Positions 29,004 through 37,300 of a stretch of 64,000 bases of DNA are shown one piece after another. The stretch lies in contig NZ_CP040822.1 in the NCBI RefSeq assembly GCF_005887635.2, forward strand, positions 1 through 64,000. Direction: 5' to 3'. This DNA is from Paroceanicella profunda. GTDB taxonomy: Bacteria; Pseudomonadota; Alphaproteobacteria; Rhodobacterales; Rhodobacteraceae. How positions within the stretch are numbered: the first letter of the stretch is position 1; the number at the start of each line of letters is the position of its first letter. The position numbers were made by a program, and so were the translations under genes. The notes below the pieces were generated by a model, which saw only the letters and a program-made list of their open reading frames with translations, had not been told where the DNA came from and ran no database searches.

Positions 29004-31417
29004 GGCCGGGCTGGATGCTGCGCCGGCTGGCCGCGATGTCGCCCGCCGAGGTTCTGCACCGGCTGCGCGAGGCCGGGCTGCGCCGCGGCGCCCGGCGGCT
29101 CGAGGGCTGGGAGCGGCATCGCGGCCCCGCCCTGCCGGTTCCCTGCGCCCCCGCGCTCGCCGCGCTTCCCGCCGCGGCGCCGCCCGCCCTTGCCGCCGCC
29201 ATCGCCAGCGCCGCGCAGGCCACGCTCACCCGGCCCTTCGAGGCGCTGGGGCGGCGCTGGCCGGACACGGGTCCGAAGACGGAGACGGGAACGGAGACGG
29301 ACACGGACACGGACACGGACACGGACACGGACACGGACACGGAGGCGGAGGCGGAGGCGGAGGCGGAGGCGGAGGCGGAGGCGGAGGCGGAGGCGGAGGC
29401 GGGCGCGGGAGCAAGCCCGTTTCCCGCCGGGCTCTGGTCGCTGGACCCGGTCTCGGGCCGGCACTGGCCGCAGGACTGGTGCTTTGCCATCGACCACCGC
29501 CATGCCCCCGGGTTCGGCGACGTGAAATACGTCTGGGAGGTGAACCGGCTGCAGATGCTGCCCGGCCTCGCCGCGCATCACGCGCGCAGCGGCGCGCCGG
29601 AGGCGCTGGCCGGGCTCGAGGCGGCGCTGGAGAGCTGGCACGCCGCCAACCCGCCCTGGCGCGGCCTCGCCTGGTCCTCGGGCATCGAACTGGGGCTGCG
29701 GGTGATCTCGCTCGGGCTGGTGGCGCTGTGGAGCGGCGCCGCCCTCTCGCCGCGCAGCAGCGCCTGCCTGCGCGAGATCCTCTCCGCCCACCTGTTCTGG
29801 CTGGAGCGCTTCCCCTCGCGGTTTTCCTCGGCCAACAACCACCGGGTGGCCGAGACCGCCGGGCTGGTCACCCTCGGCACGCTCTGGCCGGCGCTGCCCG
29901 GCGCGGCGCAGGCCGCCACGCGCGCCCATGCCGAGCTGTGCACCGAGCTGATGCGCCAGATCCTGCCCGACGGCACCCCGGCCGAGCAATCGCCCAGCTA
30001 CGGCGCCTTCACCGTGGAACTGGGGCTCTTCGTCCACCGGCTGCGGCCCCTGCCCGGCCCGGTGCGCGCCCGGCTGGACGCCTTCGCCCGGTTCATCGCC
30101 GCCGCCGACCTGCCGCTGCCGGCGCTGGGCGACGATGACGAGGGCCGGGTGATCACCCTCGGCGTGCCCGAGCCCGGCCCGGAGCACGCTGCCGCCGTCG
30201 CCGCCTGCGCCGCCCTCCTCGCCCCGGGCGATGCCCTCTCCGCAGACCGGAACCCGCCGCCCGCGCCTGCCCCCGCGCTCCCCGCCGCCATGCGCGCTGC
30301 GTGCAGCGCCAGGTCCGCAGGGAGGGGCGCATCGCACGTGCCTGATCCCGGACGTCCCGCCGATGCCCCGCGCGCCGCCCTCCTCGCCCCGGGCGATGCC
30401 CTCTCCGCAGACCGGAACCCGCCGCCCGCGCCTGCCCCCGCGTTCCCCGCCGCCACGCACGCCGCGTGCAGCGCCCGGTCCGCAGGGCGGGGCGCATCGC
30501 ACGTGCCTGATCCCGGACGTCCCGCCGGGACCGGCAACTGCGGCCCCCGGCCCGGGGGCCGGGAGGCGGGGTCGCGCCGGGCTGGCCGGGGGGCTGCGGC
30601 GGGCGCGCAGGAGGCCACGCCGGGCGCAGCGGGTGCCTTCCGCGCCTTGCTGCTGGGCGGCCCGGGGCGGACCCTGCCGGCGCCCGTCCCGGGCCTGCGC
30701 GTCTTCCCGGACGGCGGGCTGAGCCTGCTGCGCCACGGGCGCATCGGCCTGAGCTTCGACCACGGGCCGCTGGGCTATCTCTCCATCGCCGCGCATGGCC
30801 ATGCGGATGCCCTGTCGCTCACCCTGTCAGTGGATGGCGCGGCGGTGATCGTCGACCCCGGCACCTGGCTCTACCATTCCGGCGGCGCCTGGCGGGACTG
30901 GCTGCGCGGCACGCCGGCGCACAACACGCTGTCGATCGCCGGCGGCAACCAGAGCCGCATCGCCGGTCCGTTCAACTGGGGCGCCCGGGCCCGCAGCCGG
31001 CTGGTGTTTCACCGCGCCGACCCGCCGGAGCTGATCGGTGAGACCGACGCCTGGATGCGCCGCCACGGCTGCCTGCACCGCCGCCGGATCAGGGTGACGC
31101 GGAGCGGGCTGGAGATCCGCGACAGCCTGCCGGGCGCGCGCGCCGGCCTCGCCGTGTCGCTCACCTTCCAGCTCGCCCCCGACTGCCGGGTGACCCTCGG
31201 CCCCGACGCCGCCGCCCCCTCCGCCCGGGTGTGGCGCGCGGGCAGCGCCCTGTGCGACATCGCCTTCGCCCCCGGGGCGCTGCGGGCCCCCTGCGGCGCG
31301 GAAGGCCCCGGGGGCGGCTGGGTCTCGCCGCGCTTCGGCCAGCTCGCCCCGGCGCCGCGGCTGGTCTGGACCGGCGTCTCCGGCGCCGATGTCCACACCC
31401 GCCTGAGCCTGTGCTGA
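29000..31417 (+). CDS. Heparinase II/III-like protein with repetitive inserts
   Basis: An 805-residue protein resembling the heparinase II/III family of uronate-polymer lyases: an N-terminal alpha/alpha barrel (KYVWEVNRLQML, SSANNHRVAETAG, EQSPSYGAFTVEL) and a C-terminal beta-sandwich with SIAAHGHADALSLTL, DPGTWLYHSGG and TPAHNTLSI. Such genes in export clusters often act on the polymer in the periplasm, though no signal peptide is clear here. It is longer than relatives because of two inserts: about 40 residues of alternating Thr-Asp then Glu-Ala near residue 95, and a doubled 55-residue Pro/Ala segment near residues 405-515. The ATG overlaps the stop of the GT4 gene (ATGA), fixing the start at 29000. 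Confidence 0.85.
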   Translation: MRPGWMLRRLAAMSPAEVLHRLREAGLRRGARRLEGWERHRGPALPVPCAPALAALPAAAPPALAAAIASAAQATLTRPFEALGRRWPDTGPKTETGTETDTDTDTDTDTDTDTEAEAEAEAEAEAEAEAEAEAGAGASPFPAGLWSLDPVSGRHWPQDWCFAIDHRHAPGFGDVKYVWEVNRLQMLPGLAAHHARSGAPEALAGLEAALESWHAANPPWRGLAWSSGIELGLRVISLGLVALWSGAALSPRSSACLREILSAHLFWLERFPSRFSSANNHRVAETAGLVTLGTLWPALPGAAQAATRAHAELCTELMRQILPDGTPAEQSPSYGAFTVELGLFVHRLRPLPGPVRARLDAFARFIAAADLPLPALGDDDEGRVITLGVPEPGPEHAAAVAACAALLAPGDALSADRNPPPAPAPALPAAMRAACSARSAGRGASHVPDPGRPADAPRAALLAPGDALSADRNPPPAPAPAFPAATHAACSARSAGRGASHVPDPGRPAGTGNCGPRPGGREAGSRRAGRGAAAGAQEATPGAAGAFRALLLGGPGRTLPAPVPGLRVFPDGGLSLLRHGRIGLSFDHGPLGYLSIAAHGHADALSLTLSVDGAAVIVDPGTWLYHSGGAWRDWLRGTPAHNTLSIAGGNQSRIAGPFNWGARARSRLVFHRADPPELIGETDAWMRRHGCLHRRRIRVTRSGLEIRDSLPGARAGLAVSLTFQLAPDCRVTLGPDAAAPSARVWRAGSALCDIAFAPGALRAPCGAEGPGGGWVSPRFGQLAPAPRLVWTGVSGADVHTRLSLC
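29293..29400. repeat. 6-bp microsatellites in the heparinase-like gene
   Basis: About seven copies of GGACAC (Thr-Asp in frame) run directly into about nine copies of GGAGGC (Glu-Ala in frame). Because the period is six bases, copy-number change would add or remove two residues without a frameshift. Confidence 0.9.
30211..30540. repeat. 165-bp direct duplication in the heparinase-like gene
   Basis: Copies start at 30211 and 30376 and are nearly identical; the period is 55 codons. The segment lies between the barrel and the beta-sandwich domains and encodes a Pro/Ala-rich linker with NPPPAPAPA and GRGASHVPDPGRP. The few differences suggest a recent duplication. Confidence 0.9.
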
Positions 31418-31767
31418 TCCCGGGGGGGGCCGCGAGCGGCGACACGGGACACGGGACACGGGACACGGGACACGGGACACGGGACACGGGACACGGGACA
31501 CGGGACACGGGACACGGGACACGCCGGATGCGCATGGCCCCGCCGGGCGCGCAAGCCCTCCCGAGACCATCGCCCTGCCCGCCCCCCACGGCCCCGCCGA
31601 AACGGCCCGGAGCCGCCGGAAGCCCGGCCCTCATGTGCCGGTCATAATACATCAAAATTGCGGCATTTAACCGGAGAACACCTGTTTTATAACGGATTTA
31701 CCGCTGAGGGGATGCGCCCCTCCCGGAGAAGGGGCAAGCCCCTCCGCCTCGACGGGCGCGTCGGAAC
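31418..31767. repeat. Convergent gap with an 8-bp array and hairpins
   Basis: About ten perfect copies of GACACGGG fill 31441-31522. An isolated AT-rich stretch follows (31635-31705) with no gene attached. Hairpins GAGGGG/CCCCTC (31708-31724) and AGGGGC/GCCCCT (31730-31744) sit just beyond the acetyltransferase stop and may terminate the leftward operon. No gene is supported. Confidence 0.7.
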
Positions 31768-32361
31768 CTACGGTCCCTCCGGTCCGGGAGGGACCGGCCG
31801 CGCCCTGCGGCCAGCGCCGAGCGGGGGCTCGATGCCCCCCGAGGCGCTTGCCTCCCCGTGCACCGCCACCGCCCTGCCCCCGGCCTGTTTCGCGCGCGAA
31901 ACATCCGGCCCCGGCTGGTGGCGATACCTGGCCGGGTCGATGTCACGGCGCCGGATCGTGGCCGGCTGCCCGGCCACCAGCGTGCGGGGCGGGACATCGT
32001 CGCGCACCACGGCGTTGGCCGCGACGACCGCCCCTGCCCCCACCTCGACAGGTCCGAGCAGCTTCGCCCCGGCCAGCACCACCGCACCGGCCCCCAGGCG
32101 CGGGGCGCCCGGGCCCCGCCCGTTGCCGCCCAGCACCACATGGACGCCGATCTCGCAGCCCGGCCCCACCTCGGCGGCGCCGTTGATCACCAGGCCGAGG
32201 CCGGAATGGTGCAGGAACACCCCCGGCCCGACCCGGGCCCGCCCCGGCAGGGCGGCACCGAACACGAAGCGGACCAGCCCGTCCAGGACACGCGAGAGCC
32301 GGTGCAGCCCGTGGCGGTGGCAGGCATGGGACAGGCGGTGCAGCCGCAGGATCGCCTGCAT
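31768..32361 (-). CDS. Serine-acetyltransferase-like hexapeptide acyltransferase
   Basis: A 197-residue left-handed beta-helix acyltransferase, probably adding acetyl groups from acetyl-CoA to a sugar of the polymer (WcaB/EpsC-like rather than cysteine synthesis). After a short helical N-terminus, hexapeptide repeats run from VGPGVFLHHSGLGLVING through VVLAGAKLLGPVEVG to GAGAVVAANAVVRDDVPP; HHSG contains the likely catalytic His. The start overlaps the flippase stop by one base (TGATG). The last 45 residues, from RYRHQPGP on, are not part of the fold and include VSRAK encoded by a parS-like palindrome. It is the last gene of the five-gene operon starting at 41990. Confidence 0.87.
   Translation of the reverse strand: MQAILRLHRLSHACHRHGLHRLSRVLDGLVRFVFGAALPGRARVGPGVFLHHSGLGLVINGAAEVGPGCEIGVHVVLGGNGRGPGAPRLGAGAVVLAGAKLLGPVEVGAGAVVAANAVVRDDVPPRTLVAGQPATIRRRDIDPARYRHQPGPDVSRAKQAGGRAVAVHGEASASGGIEPPLGAGRRARPVPPGPEGP
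31886..31903. promoter_or_regulatory. parS-like palindrome, copy 2
   Basis: TGTTTCGCGCGCGAAACA, a perfect 18-bp palindrome inside the 3' end of the acetyltransferase gene, beyond the part that encodes the folded domain. It is the same sequence as the copies near parB, about 10 kb away. Confidence 0.65.
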
Positions 32362-34349
32362 CACACGCGCCCCCCTTCGGGGCCGTGCAGCCGGGCGCCG
32401 CCCGGCCGGCCGAACGGCCCGGGCCAGGGCCCGCCGGCGGCGACCAGCATCACCGTGAGCCCGAGGCCGCGCAGCGCGGTGGCCGCCAGGACACCGAGGG
32501 CCACGGCCGTCGCCAGCCCCGCCCCCGCGCCGAGCGCGGCCAGGGTGGCGCAGGGCAGGCTCGCCGCCGCCGCGAGCGTGAGGCCCAGCACGCGCCGGGC
32601 CGCCCCGCGCGCCGGGCGCGCATGCAGGATCACCAGCGCGCAGAGCCCCGTCGCCCCGTCCAGCGCCGCCGCCCCGAGCAGGATCAGCGCCGGGGAGAGC
32701 GCGGCGGCGAACCCCGGGCCCAGCACCGCCACCACGCCCCCCTGCCCCGCCAGCGCCAGCAGCCCCAGCAGGCCCAGCGCCGGGGCCATCGCCATCCGGC
32801 AGCCCAGCGTGAGGGCGGCCTGCAGCGCCTCGGCATCGCCCCGCGCGCCCAGCGCCGAGACCCGCGGCGCCAGCACCAGCCCCGCCGCCCAGCCCGCCAG
32901 CCCGGGCAGAAGCGCAAGGCGCAGGCCCGCGTCGAGCCAGGCGACCTCGGCCATCCCGCCGGACCCGGCCGCCGACAGCGCCCCACCGGCCGCGAGCCCC
33001 GCGGCCAGCCAGAGCGCGGAACGGTTGAGCAGCAGCGTCGCCCCCTGCACGGCCCAGAGGCCCAGCGCCTCGCGCCAGCGCCGCAGGCCGGGCAGGCGGA
33101 GGCGCAGCAGCGCCGGGCCCGGCCGCGCACGCCCGATCGGGCCCGGCCCTGACGGGTGCTGCCCCCGCGCGCCCTGAACGGCCGGGCGGGCCACGGAGCT
33201 CGCGCCCGGCGCCGCGGGCTCTTGCCCGGCCTCCCCCGGGCCCCGCGACCCCAGGTGGTGCGCCGCTGCGCCCTGCCCGGCCTTTTCCTGCTCCGTCAGC
33301 TCCCGCCCCGGAAATTCCCGCTCCATCACGGCCTGCTCCGTCACGGCCTGCTCCGCCACGGACTGCCCCGTCACCGCCTGCCCGATCCCGGACTGCACGA
33401 TCCCGGACTGCACGATCCCGGACTGCACGGTCAGATCCTGCCCGATCCGGTCCTTCAGGGCCCGGTCCGGCACGGCTGCGCCCTGAACGGCCGGGCCGGG
33501 CACGGGGCGCGGGGCCGGGCGGTGGGCGGCCGGACAGGGTCCTGACGCGCCGGACAGCGGCGGGGCGGCGACACCCGGGCCGCGCAGGAGCGCGCCTTGC
33601 GCAGGCCTGTCCGGCACGGCCGCGGCGAGGGGAGACGGATGGGGGGAAGACACGGCGAGGGGCGGTGCCTGCCGCGAAACGGGGGGCAGGTCCGGCCAGC
33701 CGGCGGGGGCCGGGCGCAGGCGGAGCAGGGCCCCCGGGCGGGCGCCCGAGAGCCAGATCCCCTGCAGCATCAGCCCCGGCAGGGCGGCGGCCAGCAGCAC
33801 CGCCAGCCCGGAGGCCCGGTCCAGCGTGCCGGCCGCGGCCAGCCCGGCGATGCCCGCGAGGGCCAGCCCCGGGCCCAGCCCGCCTTCGGGAAACACCGCC
33901 CGGAAGACATGGCCGCGGGCCCGTTGCAGCCCGGCCGCAGCACCGCCCAGCCCGCCCAGCCCGGCGAGCAGCAGCGCCGGTGCGCCCCCCCAGACCGGGG
34001 CCAGCGCCAACCCGGCCAGGCAGCAGGCCAGCCCGGCCAGGCAGCCTCCTCCCAGCAGCGCCGCCTCGAGACGCTGCGCCGCGGCCAGCCGCCCGCGCGC
34101 GCGCAGCCGCGGCAGGTGGCGCAGCGCCAGCTGGTCGAAGCCGAGCGGGCCGAGATAGCGCCCCAGCGTGCCCGCGGCCATCGCCAGCGAGAGGTCCGCC
34201 ACCTCCACCGCCGGCAGGCTGCGGGCGAGGATCACGAAGACCAGCGCGAGGCAGGCCACCCCGGCCAGGCGCAGCCCCAGCGCGCCGGCCGCCGCCCCCA
34301 GGAAGCCCCCCTCCGCCCGGCGCGCGCGCAGCAACCCCGCCGCGCTCAT
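32361..34349 (-). CDS. Wzx-type polysaccharide flippase with repetitive loop insert
   Basis: A 662-residue multi-spanning membrane protein of the polysaccharide flippase type, which would move lipid-linked repeat units to the periplasm. About six hydrophobic helices occur in residues 15-210 (for example LAGVACLALVFVILARSL) and again in residues 410-640 (LLPGLAGWAAGLVLAPRV, LGLLGLLALAG). Between the two halves lies a hydrophilic insert of about 190 residues with five-residue repeats (VQSGI three times, then EQAVT variants). Normal flippases are about 420-500 residues. The start at 34349 overlaps the ligase stop (ATGA). The insert would form a cytoplasmic loop. Confidence 0.8.
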   Translation of the reverse strand: MSAAGLLRARRAEGGFLGAAAGALGLRLAGVACLALVFVILARSLPAVEVADLSLAMAAGTLGRYLGPLGFDQLALRHLPRLRARGRLAAAQRLEAALLGGGCLAGLACCLAGLALAPVWGGAPALLLAGLGGLGGAAAGLQRARGHVFRAVFPEGGLGPGLALAGIAGLAAAGTLDRASGLAVLLAAALPGLMLQGIWLSGARPGALLRLRPAPAGWPDLPPVSRQAPPLAVSSPHPSPLAAAVPDRPAQGALLRGPGVAAPPLSGASGPCPAAHRPAPRPVPGPAVQGAAVPDRALKDRIGQDLTVQSGIVQSGIVQSGIGQAVTGQSVAEQAVTEQAVMEREFPGRELTEQEKAGQGAAAHHLGSRGPGEAGQEPAAPGASSVARPAVQGARGQHPSGPGPIGRARPGPALLRLRLPGLRRWREALGLWAVQGATLLLNRSALWLAAGLAAGGALSAAGSGGMAEVAWLDAGLRLALLPGLAGWAAGLVLAPRVSALGARGDAEALQAALTLGCRMAMAPALGLLGLLALAGQGGVVAVLGPGFAAALSPALILLGAAALDGATGLCALVILHARPARGAARRVLGLTLAAAASLPCATLAALGAGAGLATAVALGVLAATALRGLGLTVMLVAAGGPWPGPFGRPGGARLHGPEGGRV
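33335..33445. repeat. 15-bp tandem repeats inside the flippase gene
   Basis: Three clean 15-bp units (GCACGATCCCGGACT type) at about 33395-33435 are followed leftward by looser copies (GCTCCGTCACGGCCT, GCTCCGCCACGGACT). The period is five codons, and the flippase frame is kept. Confidence 0.8.
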
Positions 34350-37300
34350 GCCGGAGCCTCCGCGCCGCGGCGCCGGCCCCGGCGCGGCGCCCGGGCCGCA
34401 GCCCGCACGGGGCGCCCGACCGGGGCGTCCGGAGCGTCCGGTGTGGGGGTGGGGGGTGTGCTTGCCACGCCCGTTGTGGCCGCTGCACCCGTCGTGGCCG
34501 CTGCGCCCGTCGTGCTCGCTGCGCCCGTCGTACCTGCCCTGCTCACGGCACCTGTCATGCTCGCCTCATCTGTCATGCCCGCTGCCCCCACCCTGGCCAC
34601 CGCGGCAGCCATGGCTGCCGCGGCCGTTGCATCCGCACCCGCTGGACCCACCATGGCTGCCGCGGCCGCTACGCCCGCCGTGGCTACGGTACCCGCCGCG
34701 GCCGCCGTGGCGGACATGGCCGGCGGGCCAGATGCGCCAGCCGTGGCTGACGGGTGGTCAGCAGTTGCAAGGTCGGCTGTGGCCGTGGCGACAGCCGTAC
34801 CGGAGGCACTCGCCGTGGCCGTCGCAATCGCCGTGCCCGTGGTGTCCGCCAGCCCCGGCACGGCGGGCGCACCAGCCATGGCCGCAGCACCGGTCGCGCC
34901 TGTCGCACCCATGGTTCCGGCCGCGCCTGTCGCCCCCGTGGCACCGGCCCCGCCTGTCGCCCCCGCGGCACCGGCCGCGCCTGTCACCCCCGCGGCACCG
35001 GCTGCGCCTGTCGCCCCCGCGGCACCGGCCGCGCCTGTCACCCCCGCGGCACCGGCTGCGCCTGTCGCCCCCGTGGCGCCGGACAGACCTGTCGCCCCCA
35101 TACCGCCGGCCGGGCCCGGCCCCAGCGGTCCGGCGACCATGGCGGCCAGGCCCGGGAGGGCGGACCCGGCCCGGCGGGAACGGCGCGAGCGCCCCTCCCG
35201 CGCCGCCTGCCGGGCCCCGGCATCCGCGGCCATCGCCCCGGCAAAGCCGATGGCGAAGAGGAACCCCGCCAGCGGCCGGGCCAGCAGCCCGTTCGACACC
35301 GCCCCCATCACCAGCACCGCCAGCAGCACCGCCGCGGCGCGCGGCCCCGCCCCGCGCAGCGCCAGCGCGAAGAGCGCGCAGAACCCGGTCAGCCCCAGCA
35401 GCCCATGCTCGATGACCATGCCGAGGATGTCGTTGTGGGAGTTCTTCTCCTCCCACCACCACACCGCGCTGCTGTGCAGGTCGGAGCCGGCGCCGCTGCC
35501 GGTCAGCAGCACCGGCCAGGGCCGGGCCGCGAGCATGTCCAGCCGCTCGCCCCAGACCGCGATCCGCCCGGAGCTGAGCGCCGCGAGGTCGATCTCCCCG
35601 GCCAGCGCCACCGCCAGCGCATAGGCCGCCGCCGCCGCCAGCAGCGCGAGGACCATCCGGCTCGCGGCGGTGAAGCGCGCCCAGCACAGCACCCCGAGCC
35701 ACACCAGGCAGCCCAGCTGCACCGTGCGCACCCGGTAGAGCACGATCAGCGCCAGACAGAGCGCGACCAGCGGCCAGATCCGGCGCAGGCTGCCGCTGCC
35801 GTGCACGAGGCAGACCAGCACCCCGAAGATCACGTAGGCCGAGAGGTGGATGCCCTGGCTGTCAAGGAACGGCGCCGGGCGCGCGATGCCGCCGACCACC
35901 ATCGCCGGGCGGGCCAGCGCCATGGCGAGCGCCAGGGCCAGCACCGCCACCAGCCCGGCGCGCAGCAGCCCCGGCAGCGGGGCGGGCGGCGGGGCGCGCC
36001 GCCGGGCCCGGCCGGTCTCCCGCGCCGGGGCGCGCCGGCGCACCAGGCCGGGGGCGGCGATGAACCACAGCGGCAGCGAGGCCTGCTGCAGCAGGGCCGG
36101 CATGTCCTCCGGCAGGCCCGAAACGGCGAGCCCGGCCAGCGCGCTGGCCAGGAGGCACAGCAGCAGCAGCACCGGCCCGCCGGTGCCCTGCGCCCCCAGC
36201 CGCAGCCGCAGCAGCGCCGCGAGCAGCACCAGCCCCAGCCCGGCCCCGGCCAGCCCCAGCCGCAGCGGCGGCGGCAGGATCTCGAAGCCCAGCACCTGCA
36301 CCATCTGGCACAGCACCGCCGCCCCGGTGACCCCGGCCTGCCACCGCCCGGCCCGCCGCCGCAGCCGCCGGCGCACCCGGAGCATGGCCGCCGTCACCCC
36401 CGATGCCATCGGCCGCAGGATGCGCAGGCGTTTCGCCGCGGGCGCCGCGGGCGCCGCGACCATCGCCCCGCGCGGCAGGAGCGCGCGCCCGAACTCGCCG
36501 GCCTGCGCCGGAGCCCGGCCCCGGCCCGCCGCGCGGCGGAGGCCCGGAGGCCCCGCCTCCCCGCTTCCCCCGGGAAAGGCCACGACCCCATGCCCCGTCC
36601 CCGGGACACCGGCCTCCGCCCGGCCCGCGGGGCGGCCCGCTGCGGCGCCGGGCGACACGGTTTCCCCTGCGCCACAGGTCGGCCCGGGCCCCCCTGCGGG
36701 GAGGGTGGGCTCGATATCCTCTGCGGTGGGAGGCCGTTCCGCGCGCCCTGTGGTGACGGGCGGAGCCGTGCCCCCTGCGGAGAGGAGCCGTTCCATGTCA
36801 CCTGCGGTGACGGGCGGGGTCACGTCACCCGCGGTGACGGGCAGGACACCGTCGCCTGCGGCACCGGGCGGGGTCATGTGTCCCGCAGCGCCGGACCGCT
36901 CGATGTCACCCGGCGCGGCAGGAGGAGCACCGTCGCGACCCGCGACGGGCCGAACACTGTCGCGGCCCGCGACGGGCGGAACACTGTCGTGGGGCACGAC
37001 GGCTGGCACGGCGTCGCCTGCCGTACCGGGCAGACCACTGCCACCCGGCGGGACGGGGGAAGCACTGTCGCGCCGGGCGACGGAGGCCTTCATGCCACGC
37101 CGGGCGACGGGAGAGTCCATGTCGCGCGGCGCGGGGGAGACATTCACGCCGCGGGGCGCGGCGGAGACTTTCATGTCGCCCGGCGCGACAGGGGATTTCA
37201 TGTCGCCCGGCGCGACGGGGGATTTCACGTCGCGGGGCGCGACGGGGGGGGTCACGTCGCGGGGCGCGACGGGGCTGTCGCCGGAGGCGACCGGGCGCGT

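Noticed and set aside
26693..30802. A 1369-residue open frame on the minus strand
   Set aside because: Only its last 72 residues, with their own start and ribosome site, look real; the rest is the shadow of the GT4 and heparinase-like genes.
31635..31705. A promoter in an AT-rich stretch between converging genes
   Set aside because: No gene lies downstream on either strand within a reasonable distance; it may be part of a terminator or leftover DNA.
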